A stretch of DNA of 64,000 nucleotides from Schistosoma mansoni (lineage: Eukaryota > Platyhelminthes > Trematoda > Strigeidida > Schistosomatidae). This document shows, piece by piece, positions 1-14,600 of the stretch (positions within the stretch are counted from its first letter, which is position 1; each line of letters begins with the position of its first letter). A program made the translations under genes and the position numbers. The notes under the pieces are model-generated. The model had not been told where the DNA came from. It was given only the letters and a program-made list of their open reading frames with translations, and made no database searches. The stretch is taken from positions 5,515,254 to 5,579,253 of the forward strand of contig NC_031500.1 in assembly GCF_000237925.1 (NCBI RefSeq), written 5' to 3'.

Positions 1-3000
1 AATTAAACAATAATAAACGAATTAATAACAATAGTATGAATCTCAAGAATTCCTATGAATCCAAGAATGCATTTGAATTCACAACGCATAATCGTCCTAA
101 CAATAGCAATAATAGTACCATTACTATTCTCACTGACCCTTCTAATACAACGAACCAAGGAAGTGATGTATCCATTGATGATGCAATGCCATTGTCAACA
201 ATAACAACAACAAATAAGACACTGAAACGTTTTGTATTAACCAGAAGTCCATTAAGTAGTCCTCCAGTAACAACACCAACCAGTGTATCACCAGCACCAT
301 ATCATCAAAATCATCATATAAATGAAAGAACTCCACCTAGTTCTGTAATGGATAATACAAACTCATCCATCACAAAAAGCCATTTTAATCGAATTAGTTT
401 ATTAAATAATCCCTATAATTTGTCACATCAAAATTATGGTCAGATCGATCCATCATTTTCATCATCAACATCAGAATTAGATAAAATATCTTCATCGATT
501 ACATTTTCGTCCAATCCATCAGATTATATAATAAAGACAAGTTTTACCAAACAACCTGAACCACAACAATCAAGACAAGAGAAAAAACAACCATCCTCAT
601 TGATAAATCATCAACAATCACAACAAAGAATAACACTGAATAATAATAATAATAATAATTTATCATCACTACAACAGCATTCCAACTATACTGATAATAG
701 TCGTAAGTTGTTTGTTTCTTCAAAATATTATTAATTTGTTAAATATGTACACTATACTTTTCCGATAGACAGATTGATCAAACCAGAACAACTCAAACAC
801 CATGTTAAACGTATCGTTGAGTATTTTTTATTGATGTTGCGTTAATGTATAAAGCACCAAAATGCTTGAAAGATACATAATTACTAAAGTCAATTCGATT
901 CATTTCATGTGGACTTCAGTTACAGGAATCATTTAGTACCGTCTTCTCCATGTCTTGTAATCCATAGGAATCCATAAGAATTATAAAACTTTCATCTAGT
1001 TACATAAAGTGAAAAGACCATCTTAAACTATTCATGGAAGACAGTGATATACATTTCTATCCTATATTTCTAAAAGTATGCTTAAGCCATCAATGTACAT
1101 TCAGTATGGTGAACAAACATTCAACATTAAGCGTAGACAAGTAGAAAATTAGTTAATTAATCATGTTGAAAGCTAAAATAAAAACAGTAATAAGAGGCAA
1201 TCAATTTATTAAAATGGATCTGATTAAGATCATTCATCATAATAGATTAAAACCCATTGACGAAGTATTATGAATTAAGGAGCATTTCATTCCAGTACTA
1301 GACTCTTCAGCAGTATGCATTCATGAACCCACTCAAAATTAATCCCACGACTTTCATGTCGCGCGATAACCACGATACCATATATTCACAAAGGTGATAA
1401 ATTAAGGGTATTAATTGGATGATAACATCATATAAACCTGTGACCAAATAAAAGTTTAGAGTTCTTCAGGTTATGAATCAGAACTGTTGATCAAAAACCA
1501 AAATAAAATAAACAAGAAATCTCTTGAATACTCCTCAACACCTGAATCTTAACAGATATTCTAAAACAATACTATTGAGTTGTGGTTTACTTCATGATTG
1601 AAAGTTTCATGAAAATTAGTTTGATTTGTACGTAGTGTTTACTACGAATCTACATCATTCAGAGACCGAATAACTATAGATTCAGTAGATTGTAAAGTCG
1701 TAGTTTCGCCCTTTTAAGTAATCACATACCAGAATGAAATATTTTTACATGCTTTCTGGTTTTCTTTGACAGTCTATCTAAAATCAATCCACGTAACAGG
1801 TAACTTCTATTTAAAAACCATTTTTTAATTCACAAACTATAGTTTTTTCTTTGCACAGTCATAAATTTTTGCTGTTTTACTTCAAAGCTATTTTCATTTT
1901 ACAGATACTTTAAATCCAACATTTAGTACAACTAATTCACCTCCATCAATATTTCCACGACCTGCGTTTTGGACACCAGATGTTAGAACTTCACGTAAAA
2001 TTAACAATATAATTCAAGAGGATCCTAAAACTAAAGTTTACAAATGGTTTGAAAGCTATGAAGCTGCACGTTTACTTGTGGACTTTGGTCTACCAATTAC
2101 TGGCTTTAGTCCAAATTTATCATCGTTGACATTTTCACGTGTACCTGAATGGTTCCACGGTTAGTCGTTTAGTTAGTCAATGAATTTATTGCTTGTAAAA
2201 ATTTTACCAAATACTTTGCGACGTCAACTAATGATTACAATTACATGAGATTTTTATTTGAATAAAATACTTTCCTGACGTCGTCTTTTGAAACTTGAAT
2301 GAATTACCTGATCGTAAATAAAAAAAATTGAGAGTCAGTTTGACTAGTATCATTGCCTAGAGGTTATGTTTCATTATCATGCAATCCTTATTTGTAGTTT
2401 AGTACCACACAGCGTTTCAATTGTGTTTTTAAACGTATCTATCAACTATCCAACTTCGTTAGGTTCTAAAACATAGGAATACATACCTATATCTAACTGT
2501 TTCTCTACTTCTGTAAGTAAATATTCAACTCCTTTACTCGGTAGTCCTTGTATTATTATCAGCAGATTAGATATTTTTTAATAAAACTTTATTAGTTAAG
2601 CTAAATATTGCAGTCAATTATCATTTTAATTGTTTGGACTAAGCAACATCCGTCATTATTTTCTGCTCCGATTATTTTTTATGCTAGTAAAGATAATTGG
2701 CCCCGTGTTTTCTACAATCCGGCTAAATCACAGTTGACCAAGTAACACACTAAAACCTATTTATTTAAGCAAAGTGAATACATTCTTGTTTCGTGAATAA
2801 TAATTAAGTTAAATGGACATTGGTCCTTCACTTTTGTTTGTCCCACACATTAAAAGTCAGAAAAATAAATAAAATAGCAATAGTAATAAGAGTAATACTG
2901 ATGGTTTTATCCGGTACTATGTAACTTGTTCATAGTAAAGGATATGTAGCACAATATATTCAATATTACAACAAATTTCCATCGCATATCCAGTTAACTT

Positions 3001-5116
3001 GTGAATGGTAGAAAAAATACATATTGAAAGGTATTTCAAAGATAATCAGTTGATATTCATCGTCATTCTCTGAAATTTTTGATATTTGCTCCGTGAGAAT
3101 CATTACAACCACTTTTTTGTTTTTACAAGATGCAAACTAAAATAAAATTTTACAAAATATCTAGGTGTTTACTAACAGTATCATGCTGAGATTTTCCGAA
3201 ATGTTTTCCGTATTCAAAAGTTGTGTTGTGCTTAGGGTATTCAGACATTTTTGTGTTGATTTAGTGGATCAGTGGTGCTTAGTGAATTGTAGTTTTAATT
3301 AGACGTTTTATTTTAAGCAGCTTCAGTTATTCACAACTGCTTAGATCCCGAGATCCCGGATGACGAAACAAAAAATATGGGAATATTTAGGGGTTGGAAT
3401 GAAATTTATTATGAAAACTACATCCTCATCCACTAAATGAATGAGAAAATCACCAAAATCTTTTGTAAGATATACTTAATGAACACTAAAACGTTGATGA
3501 TAACCCCAATCATGATCTCTTAATATTTTGTCCAGGTATGTTTTACGTAAAATAATTCGTAGATTATATTTTACATAGGAAAGAAAAAAATTGTAAAATA
3601 TTGAACAATTATTGAAAAACTTAAAAGCAATCTGTTAACGGTTTGATTCATATAATGTAGAGAGTTGCTTCATTATTTCTAATTATTATTTCATCCGATT
3701 AAAATAGATCACTTATCTCCAATTCTCTTTATTAGGATTTCTTTCTCGTGAACAAGCTGAACGTCTACTCACTAAAAGTGATAAAAATGGCAGTTTCCTT
3801 CTACATTTGAATGAATCATTTTTAGGTTATGTCATCAGCTTATTTACATCATCCTATTGCAATCATTTCCTTGTATCAGTGATTGCAGTGAAACAAACTA
3901 ATTCTGGTTCACGTAATACAACGAAGAGTACTTATCAATTGTATGGTGTTGCAAATCCTGAACAATTCACCGATTTAAGAGATCTTGTGAAATTTTATTC
4001 TGTAAGTTGATTTTCATTGTTTTCAAGTAAAATTACAACCTTTATCTTGAGTAATATGAATGTGGTGAATTCGAAATGTATTATTTGCTACTTTGAGATG
4101 CTGACTATCGGTCTAGTCGTATATAAAATCAATTGTCATTTGAAATGCTCAAATATAGTAAAAGATGTTTTGTTTTAATTTGTATGGTCACAAATAAATC
4201 AGTCGGAAAGTCGGAACAGATACAAGAGTAAACAAGAAAAAGCGGAACTGTAACAGTTAACTGAATATTACTCATAATCTTTGTATATCAATAGACTTAA
4301 AAACTACCTTGTAATAACATCATTTTCAATCAGTAGTTTAATTGAAGTGAACGAAGGATTGGTAGGGACACAAATTTATTATCCTGTTCAGAATTACGGA
4401 TCGTCTTTGTAATTTATGGAAACCATATATTAAACATCTCATTTGCACATCTTCCATTATTTGTTCTTATCATCCTTCATGATTCTGCCAATTCTGTTTT
4501 TATTTCACTTCCTCTCTGTTTTCCTTTCGGTTCTTTTCAGTTCAACCTTCTCAATCCTCTTTTGACTGGCATTCCACTTCTTATTAGTGTTACACACTGC
4601 ATATATCTGTCAACATTAAGTAGGATACACCACATAATAATCTGCTTCGAGCTAACTATGTATAGTTTATTCACTAATATCAGAATAGACGAGATTTTTA
4701 AGTCGTTTCTTTAGATCCCATAATAAACATTTGACAGTGAATCCCTCACTATATCAAAACCAAGTCCCTAACGCTCTCTTATTTTTGATCAATTTCCGTA
4801 TCACTTTTTTGTTCTTGCTTAAAAAATGAATCAATTTATTAGTAAAGTCCCATATTAGGACCAGTGCTCCCTAGATTACAATGGTTTAATAATTAAGATC
4901 ACTTCTCGATAAAATATGATTAGCATTCATTTGTATTGATTTAATTTTTGTTTTTTTTGTTTGTTTTTTTTAAACTAATTTTAGGTGCATAGCCTAGGAC
5001 GAAATAACAATCAACAATTATTACTTTATCCTGTTGGACAAGAAAATCCCACTTTACCTGATTATTTGGATATATTTTATTCTAGACCTGATTCAAATTC
5101 TTCTACAAGATTATAA
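1..5116 (+). CDS. SH2D4A/B-like SH2 domain protein, 3' part (5' end outside window)
   Basis: Four exons fit in phase: <1-702, 1905-2159, 3736-4001 and 4985-5116 (TAA at 5114-5116). All introns are GT-AG. About 450 residues are visible. The first exon is rich in Asn, Ser and Gln and is open to the window edge, so the ATG at 36 need not be the true start. Exon 2 ends and exon 3 begins an SH2 domain (EWFHG, then FLSREQAERLL, GSFLLHLNES, GYVISL). The domain closes with LVKFYS and, in exon 4, LLLYPVGQ followed by LPDYLDIF. That C-terminal LLYP.GQ..PDYL pattern is shared with vertebrate SH2D4A/SH2D4B, whose SH2 domain is also C-terminal; this is the basis of the call. SH2 domains normally bind phosphotyrosine. 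Here the FLVR arginine position is histidine (CAT at 3804-3806), so ordinary pTyr binding is doubtful. It could belong to another SH2 adaptor family. Confidence 0.85.
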
Positions 5117-8100
5117 TGATTAGAAAATTTCGTATTATTGTTTTTAAATACAATGATCATTATTATCATTATTATTATTATTAGTAGTAGTAGTAGTAGT
5201 ATTATGAATGTGTATTTCTTAATTGGGTTTTATTAAACCATTGTAATATTATGTATTATAGTGATCTTAGTGATTTTCACCATTTTGTATGAACATTCGT
5301 TTGTTCTTGATCCCTTACATAATTTTTTTTTAAAACTTTTTCTATTCTATCTTGCTTCAATGGAACTTGGTCAACTATCATCTTGCCAACTATAAGAAAA
5401 AAAATCAATTTTTTTCAACACGCATATAATCAATATTTCTATTCTAATCAATGAATAGAGAATTAAGAAAAGAAAACAAAAAAAACAGTTGTGAATAGTA
5501 TAAAATGATGAAATTTCTTTAACCTTTTGAATAAAATCCATCACAGATGAATAATAAATTTATTTTCTATTCTATAGCAAAATTAAACAAAAAAACATAC
5601 AAATACTACTACTAATTATTATTACTGATAGTAGTAATTTCATACCTTTTTTCACCTTATTTTAAATTTTTAATCACTCTTTGTTTCTTCATTATTTTGA
5701 TTTCTTTGGAAAGAAAAGTTTACGCATGAAAAGATTCATAATTCTTCATCAAAAAAAACGAACATATTCATCAAGCCTTGTGATTTTGTACATTTCCTTC
5801 CCCTTTACTTATTTTTATAAATTTATATATATAATTTTATTTATTTACTCATTTATTTACAAACTGACATGCATCAATATGAATTAATATGACAAAAATG
5901 TATATATATACATATATAATACTTGTGTATAAATGCTTTAATTTACTCTTATTTCGTTTCAGTTTGTTCAAAGAACATGTTTGCGTATTTCAAGAAGGTT
6001 TGTGAAGACTACTCTCGAAGAATGAGATAAAAGTATTAACGGCTATAGTGTGATAATGCCTTAAACTGTATCACTGGATTGAACAGATACAAACCCCCTT
6101 TAGGAAACATTAGATTGATTGAGCTTTTGATGATGACAGTAAACAAGAAGGAAACCAAGATCAGACAAGGCTTTCGATGGACTTAAATCAGTTACCTAAT
6201 ATCAAACGAAGTATGCCATTATGTCAAATAATTTCATGAAGCGGTCTTATTGAACCTTATTCTGCATATATATGTTGCTACTAAGGACTGAATTATACTG
6301 TTTATTGTTGACACCATTATGATCGAACGGTAATAATGTTAATGCATTGTAGGTCTCATTTAACTTCGTGCACCTTCTGATCACGTTAATATAAAATAGA
6401 ATCAAAAAGCCGAAATATGAAATTTAGTGAAAATATTTTTACTTTAAGGATGTGATTATGCGTAGACAATCATCTAAGCGAAAATAGATAGATGCAACAT
6501 GAAGTTGGCACATAGCCAACTTATTCTAGTTATGATTAATTCATTTTGCACATAAAAGTATGTCGTGTATGAAATATTAGCGAGTAGATAGACAACCACG
6601 TAGATTAAGGATTAAGATATGTTCACCTACATAAATAAATAAAGAAATGCTCAAGGTTCTGGTTCGATTATTTGACAAGTACCAATATGAGTGCATAAAA
6701 TAAATTCACTTTGGAACCATAAATAGTCTATGCAAGTAACCGCAGATAACAAACTATTGGCTATTACAAAGTGAAAAATTGGTGCATTTACACATATGTA
6801 TGTAGCGTGTTATCATGACTCTGAAATAATATACTAAGTATTATTCAAAACGTCGACTGAATCAATGACTTTATACTTCGCAGTGTGGTATGAGGGAATA
6901 CCTGACTAAGTTACCACAAGAACATATGGCACTCCAAAGGATTCGCATGAAAAAAGCATAAATATTTGCCGCATGAGTTTGAAGGTAATATAAGGCCGCT
7001 GGGTCTTCCAACAATTAGACAACCTAGAGCAACAGCTGACTGAAGTAAGATCTAATGGTTTGGGGAGAAGAAGCGTTTTATGCGACCGATGTGACGATTT
7101 CCTCCAAATTTCGGCAGCAAGTTTTTGCAGCAGTTAGAAGTTCGAAAAAGGTACCCAGAAGGCCTGGCAGAATGTACGTCGACTGTTTACTCTGGTTACC
7201 CACAATTTTGTCTGATAACTGCTGATTGTAAAAATGTGGGGGCACATGAATAGGTGGTCTGGAGTTAGTTCATTTATCGTTGTGTGATCGAGTAATTTTC
7301 AGCTTTGCTTTAGAACAAGTGAGTTCTTGATTTATTTGTCGTGTATGGTCCGAACTGTAGGGTGGCTGATCTAAATGTAGTGCTCGCTATGTAATAGTGT
7401 GACAGTCGAATGACCTTATGTGCATCAATTCATAAATAGTTAGGGTCATATATTTGAGTACACTGATTCGAGGTTTGTAGTATGCCATACTTGTGGCCAA
7501 GTTATTTGTTTCCAGGGCAATAAGAAAGGAAGTAATTTCTGTGCCAGTTGAGATTTGCTGTACTTCATACTACAATGGGTCATCTGAGCATCCATGATGG
7601 ACGCCATGCGAACAGTAAAGTCGTGGACCTAGTATGAACTGTCGGATGTCTTCATCTATTTTGATTACCTCAGTCATGTTTAACACAGTGTATTCGCGTG
7701 TGGTGGTACATTTCAGAAAACAAGCGTGTCAACGATGGTATTTTATACTCAAGTAACGATAAGTTATGTGTATAACATATTTGGGGTTTTCTACCACGTA
7801 AATTATGAGCAAGGTTAATGGCAGGTCGAACTGAACCCATCTGACAAGACACAACATCACTGTTGGACGTACAACCTGTTATTTCATGCCCCTCAAAATA
7901 TAGAGCTGAGTTAAGTACACTTTAATATCCGAAACCAAATTTGTGGTTTTTTGACTGGGCTTTTGAGAATCTTCACACGGTTTGTATTTCCGTCAGTTCA
8001 TAATAGGCCCTACCCGCCCAAGAGAAAATTTATATAACTTGTAGTGGTGAATGATATACTTCAGCAGATGTCATATCTTTGGATACCATAGGAAAAATCT

Positions 8101-8460
8101 CGAGAACCAGTTATTGTGCGTTTTCCTATTATGTTTTCTGAAGTCGTACACTGAATTATATTCACGGTTTTCTTCGGAAAACGTGATGTTGTTAACTAAC
8201 ATGAGCAGGTTTCACAGCTCTGAATCCCAATCTCCTATCAGCATTTGAATGATTGTAACTAAATTACGGTTGATATATATCACTGAAGTGAAGTTTAGAA
8301 TTCCCTGATGAAATGTTTGCGATGCTGGCAAAAGAATGCGTGGTCTCTTATGTATCCAAACAAAGATTGGACAAATAGTAAATCCCGAAACTATGTTATG
8401 CATTAGCGTTTTGCATAGTTTACTGTTTAATTACTAAATGCCTGGGTTAATCTATTGTGG
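5117..8460. other. 3' UTR and intergenic DNA, no gene seen
   Basis: AT-rich sequence with a short ATT/AGT microsatellite near 5160-5205. Open frames here are short, lack splice-consistent neighbours and show no recognisable domain. I see no gene. Confidence 0.5.
5530..5558 (+). terminator. candidate polyadenylation signals of the SH2 gene
   Basis: Two AATAAA hexamers (5530-5535 and 5553-5558) lie 414 and 437 bp after the stop codon. They are on the sense strand and fit a 3' UTR end. AATAAA is frequent by chance in such AT-rich DNA, so this is only a candidate. Confidence 0.3.
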
Positions 8461-8786
8461 TGTAGCTGTAAATAAATCCCCAAAATCAATAGCTCTGTAA
8501 GTGTTCGACATTAGATGCTGATCACATTAGTTTTAGTGGACTTATTTAGCTGAAGGCGCTCAGTCATGCATCCGTACCAGATCACGTTTCAGAACGGTGT
8601 GGGAAACATCTCCTACGATCATTAGCCAGATTAGATCAGTAACTTCTCGATATATTGATAACCCATCAAATATATCTTCCAACCTCCTCGCTTCTGACTT
8701 TTGATTTTAACTGGGTGGGCGCGATTAGATTATAGAAGATGCTACTGGTAAAGAGTTGTAAAAATACAATACTGATGGTATCTTCA
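8461..8786 (+). mobile_element. Solo LTR, Boudicca-like Ty3/gypsy family
   Basis: A 326-bp block starting TGTAG and ending ATCTTCA. It is clearly similar over its whole length to the 5' LTR at 58520-58841 and to the inverted copy at 60728-61055. The 4-bp sequence GTGG lies directly on both sides, as expected for a target-site duplication. No internal element sequence is attached, so it is a solo LTR, a fossil left by recombination between two LTRs. The family name rests on the LTR length (about 328 bp, as I recall it for Boudicca of S. mansoni) and is an inference. Confidence 0.75.
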
Positions 8787-11699
8787 GTGGTGTTTATATG
8801 GACCAATGATTTCTTTGTGTTGATGACTGCTTGATTTTGAATTTCAAATATAATATATTCGTTCGTCCTCACCTAATACTTCTTGATTAAATTTCTGCGA
8901 TTACTAGTCTATACTACAATTCAAATACTTCAAATTATCACATCTATTCACACATTCTGTATATCGTGTGCTTTACTTTCGACCCACTAACCATTATTAT
9001 GTTGCCTGCTATCCATATTTTTGTCTTCAACCTACTATTTACAGCTTCAATCATCTAGTTTGGGTTTGTTTATGTATGATTTAGATTTTTTATTTTACGG
9101 TGTTGTAGAACATCAACGTTGATGGTCTATGTCGAATGATTGGGGGCCTGCAAGAGTTAGACGAGAACTATGTGACGAACAGGCTAACTTCGAAGTCACA
9201 CCTCGCGATCAGCACCTTACGTGGATTGCCCCCATCGACGTAACAAGGGGCCATGGATGCTATGGAGACTGTACAACACGAGGGACGTTATTACAAGAAT
9301 ATATTAGTTAAGGTACAACCACGAAAGTACAGAAGTGAAAGTACAACCACTGCCGCGCGGACCAGTCCATGGCGTATATTTTTTGATGCGCGTTGACTAT
9401 CCTTGACCTTGACAGGGATCAATGATCTGCTCGATATTCAGTGACATTTCACTGACCCTACAGTGTGTTATGGACTAGTACCTGTATACATTGATCCATG
9501 TGCACTGCAAATATATTACAGAAACTAGCTGAAGACTTATCTTCGGACTCACAGCAGTGGATAAGTGAAAGCTGAGGACGGCGAACCAGTAGGCGCTTAG
9601 GTTAAGTGAGGTCACATTTGAAAATGCGAAACAGACGCACAGTTGACCATGTCTATGATATTAGGTTACTTAAGAAATAATGGGTGTGGGGTAGAGAAAT
9701 TTACACATGGAGTTCTGGTTAACGACTTCACCGCGTGTTATTGATCAGCACTAACAACCCGTAACAATATCTGATTTCGAGACAACATTCCAACTAAACA
9801 TAGCCTTACAAGTATATAAAAATTTGACTTTCCCCATCTATTTCAGTGATGGTAAGAAGGATGTTAGGCGAAAAACTAAAAAAACCTAATTTACCGTTTG
9901 TAGTATCAGTTTCTATGTTAAGCCCATATATTTTGTTCTAGTTGCTGGCCAGGCCAATTCACTTATACATTGAGTCATATTTTGATCTTGTTCATTATTC
10001 GCTTATTAACCTTGACTATATTTTTATATGAGCGTATATATGTACCCTTCGTATCTTACTCATCATATGTCTGTCATTCATTTTTGTCTGATTATAAATA
10101 TTGAGTAATGCTTGCTCATAGCGAGTTGGCTTCCCGGCCATCTCCACTATGCATCATCTTTTCTTCGCTCGCTTACATTTGCTCATGTGCCCACAGCTTT
10201 CTAGTCTGCATCATTCATCAATAAAAATGTAGTTGCCGTTTCCCTTTTGCCTTCTGATATTATACACCGTTAGGATTGGTATAATAACGGTTATCGAAGT
10301 GAATTATTATTGAAGCACGGCACTACACGTTATCTAGAATAAAGATAATGTTTGAAATATGAATAGATATCAAGATTTCACTTCGTTGCGTTTAACAACG
10401 AACATCACGCCGGAAGCATACATGTTTAGGTCTGCTTATGCAGTTACCATACTATAATTGTGCATTGTCTTTGCCAGTGATGTATTTATGACTGAAAAAG
10501 CCGTTAGGTTTTGACCACTGTGAAACAAAGAAGTGAGATTTCCATAATGTCGTTTCAACTAATATCCTTGTGACGAGAAACTGACTAGGGAAAAAACATC
10601 CAGATTGAAGCAAGATACAAAGCGTCCGTTGTAGTGAAGTGGGGATGCTTATTGAATGAATACTTCCATTAGAGCCCTCAAACCATGGTTCTGACCTTAA
10701 AGACACAATTCCTGATGTCTTCATTACTTAATTCGTTATAAAATGAAACCGGCGCTTGACCCCATTATGATAGGATGATAATGTTAACAAAATATATATC
10801 CCACCTGCTATTGTTTATAATTATTGGCTTAGGTAGCTCTGGTGAATATTAGAATAATACGGGTCGAGATAGAGAACGGATTTGGAACCCAGGTATCCCG
10901 CACATTCGTTAGCTCAAACAGACAGTAAAGGAAAAGAAGCTGATAACAGAAGACGAACGTGTAACCCGATTTGATAAGGTGCAATTCAATATTTGTACAC
11001 CGACAGAAAAACAAGATATGTGCATAAGATGAAGGAATTTATTGATAAATACACACGAATACATACACATAGGTGAATACGAAACAACTTGATATCAGTG
11101 TACGATATATAGAGAACTTCTGATTGCTCAAATAAAAACAACCTACACCAACATCAACATACCGCTTTATGGGGCAAAAAACAAATATTGAACATCAGGG
11201 AGCCAATACCGAAGCAATATCACTCATTTTATCATAACTGGTTCACAATAATTAGGATTCTCCTCAGGCTGAAGCAACCACCACCTTTACAGTGAGCAAA
11301 GTTAAAAGAGGGTTTGATGAATACGAACTCACCCATGACTTACCGTCCTTCGCTGAAGCAGACGTACATAGTGAATTTACAACAAAAAATTACTTTCAAC
11401 ATCTTTTCCTACATTATAATCACTATCGCGAACCCACCTCCCTGTAAATCCATTATTGTAGTTGAGTAACTTAAAAACCATATTGGACGATACTAGCTAG
11501 CCTATAATCCTGTCGTTGAATTTATCAACACAGATATCCATTGACGGCAGGAAATATAGAAGTGAGGATTCTTCCCCTCCACCAACAGCCATTTAAACGT
11601 ATCCAAAGTGTTTGCGGACCACAGATGTGTTTGTATTAATCACACAGGTTGTATGTTGTACTCTGCCGAGGGCGCTTGGTTTATACTGCTTTTCCGATA
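8787..11699. other. Intergenic DNA upstream of AP3D1
   Basis: No gene recognised. A block at roughly 9100-9620 is richer in GC than its surroundings and looks like part of an old repeat, but I could not assign it to a family. The AP3D1 promoter should lie at the right end; I see no convincing core element. Confidence 0.4.
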
Positions 11700-14600
11700 A
11701 TGGCACTTTCTGTAGTAAAGGGAAAACTAGAAAGAGTGCTTGATAAAAATCCACAAGATCTTGTTCGCGGGATTAGAAAGCACGGTGTGGATGAGGTACT
11801 TCTTTGGAGTGTTTTGATATAACTCTGAACCAGGCCAAATACATTGGTCAATGTCTAGATGAAATTAAAAATGAGTTGAAAGATAGTTCATTTTCAGTCA
11901 AAGCTAATGCCATTAGCAAATTATTATACGTAAGTTTGTAAAATTCCCGTTTGAAAGCTTAGATACAAATGCTTGGTTATGATACGAGCTGGGCTGTGTT
12001 CAATATCGTTGAGGTTATGAGTTCTCAGAAGTTCACCTTCAAACGTATAGGGTATTTAGCAGCTTCTCAGAGCTTTCATTCCGGTACAGATGTCCTCATG
12101 CTTGCTACCAATCTCATTCGCAAGGTAACAATTATATACAGGATTACATGAAATAGGATTTAATGAGCTGTAATTTGTATGATGCTGGAATCGCATTATC
12201 GGGTGTTGCATGTTTCATTAATCCAGATCTTGCCACGGATTTGTACTCTGACATTCTAAGTCTGGTAAGTTCAATTCTTACACATACATCTGCCTCAGTG
12301 ATGGGGCTCTATCAGTAAGGTCGATTTGTATGGACTGGTTCGGGAGTCTGTTATTAAGGCCATCCCCCGTGTTCGTCAAGCTAGTTAGTTTGGCCATATA
12401 CATCCTTCAGCCCTTGGTTTATAGTAAGCGATCTCTGAACGCAGCGACTGAGTTGGGCTTTTCTCGCCTTGACAAAACCATAATAACATTTCAAGTTTTT
12501 AAAAAAACTCCGAATTGTGCTGGGGTATTTGCTAACCAAGCACTGAGCCGGAGTATCATGAAATAAACCATAGGAATTGTACATGCGAAGTCTAAAGACA
12601 CTTTGGCTGGGAGGTGAGAGGCAAAGTATACTTGAATTTGCAACTATTCCTTAGGAATAGTCCCATAAATTAAATATGCACAACTCGAACAAACCTGAAG
12701 AAATATTGTCTTCGTATTGTCAGCTTTTAACCACAATAGCATTACTAATACGCCCTTAACTATACGAATTAGCTACTCGCTGGCCAGTCGTAATCAATAC
12801 AGAGCCTGCTACAAATGTTACTCCAAGTCGCTATACTGTTAGTGCGATGCGATTAAATTAATGATGTGAATCGTAAATAATTCGAAATAATATTGTAGCA
12901 ATGATGGTGAAAGTCTAAACATTGAGAATATAGTTCAAAAAGACGGTATGAAAGGACACGTATGTAGGAATACTGGAACTCAATATCCAAAAAAAGATAA
13001 ATGGTAAATGCATTTGTGTCATTGCGATAGATCCTCAGCCATGTCACTCAGTGCCTTCATCCATCGACCGTACTTATTGCACCAACTGATCGTCTAATTA
13101 CGGCCCATTGGTTCCAACTTTAGGCAAATAATAAACAAAATAAGCTTCAAGCAGAAGTCCTATTTATGAAATTTTACGTTTTACTCTTAACTTATGAAAC
13201 ACTAGAAATATGTCCTTAGTCAAGAAGGCTTTATGTATTATAGGTCTCATTATTCCCAAAATATGTATCTATATCTTACTTAGTAGATCACATACTTAGA
13301 TGACATGTAATAAATTTAAACATTGGTCAATGTGTCCATTCGGCTTAGTAGCAACAGAACCAAAAGCGTAGTAACTTTTTGCAGTTGATGTAACAACCAC
13401 GATAATCTTCATTTATCGTTATTGTCTTACTGTAAAACAAATGAAAATCTACTTTCTCTCTAATTAGGGTTGCCTCGTATATTGTTTATTTTCTATTCTA
13501 AATTCAATTCTTTGATGTTTCATCCGATGTTTTCTTGATCATGTTTTTTGCACTTTTTCTTTACATTTAAGATGAATTCTCCAAAACCATATTTACGAAA
13601 GAAAGCCGTATTATTATTATACAAAGTTTTCCTTAACTACCCTGAAGCACTTCGTATTTGTTTCCCACAGTTGAAAGATAAGCTGGACGATCCAGACCCA
13701 GGTAAGTTCCAATTTTTTCGGGGCCGTGCCATGCACTCGTACACTCTTTTAGTATCGTAGTTAGATTTCACCGAAATGCTAGATAACAAATATATAGGGA
13801 GGCAGTGTTAATATAGGCGAAGTAACAGTGTGAATAAATTTTACGCTTTTAACAACAATGATATAAGAACATGATATAGAAAAATTAAAAACCATATCTC
13901 AAACTCAATTTTGTATACAGCTTTATCCTAAATTTCTGTTAGAAATTTATTACTGAAGTAAAATGAACTATACAGATGACGAATACTATACATTTTCTTG
14001 GAGATGTTTCTGATCAGTGTCACACTACTAACTGTACTTTTTACATAATAAACTCTAGACGAATGAAGTAAAAGTTCGTAAATATGCATATACTCTATTT
14101 TTCATAAAAACATGATTCGTCTCAAAAACTGGCTTTTCATTTATTTCCTGTGTAACTTCATTTTTGGAATTTCAGTTCGTTTTACTTTCACAATTGTCAG
14201 TGGCTGAGACGCATTTCTAGTTTTGCTTACGCTTTCAAGTTGAATCTCTGCTCATTCCTATATAAAAGGTTAATTGGCAACGTTAGGAGACTTTACACTT
14301 TACTATTGATCATATTTATCAGAAAGCATTTATATCCTCGTAGATCGAAATTTGATTGACCTTCTGTAGTCAGCAGTTCTATGGCAGGGTTCTTACGTTG
14401 TTGTGTAGTTGCCAACCTTACACCCAACCCTCTTCTATCCATAGAAGGGCTACAGGAGGAATTAAGTAGTACATCTTGACGTTGTATTTAAAGCAATACT
14501 AGTAGATTCCGTTTACAACCCACTCATGATGCGCTATGGTTGTATGAAACACTTTAATATGATCATCTGAGTCAACTGGACCATATTATTTCTGGTTAAA

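Noticed and set aside
9129-9311. Open frame in the GC-richer intergenic block
   Set aside because: Short, no recognisable motif, inside what looks like old repeat sequence.
12330-12584. Overlapping open frames in AP3D1 intron 4 as a nested gene
   Set aside because: Both strands are open over the same stretch, and no domain or splice partner is seen.
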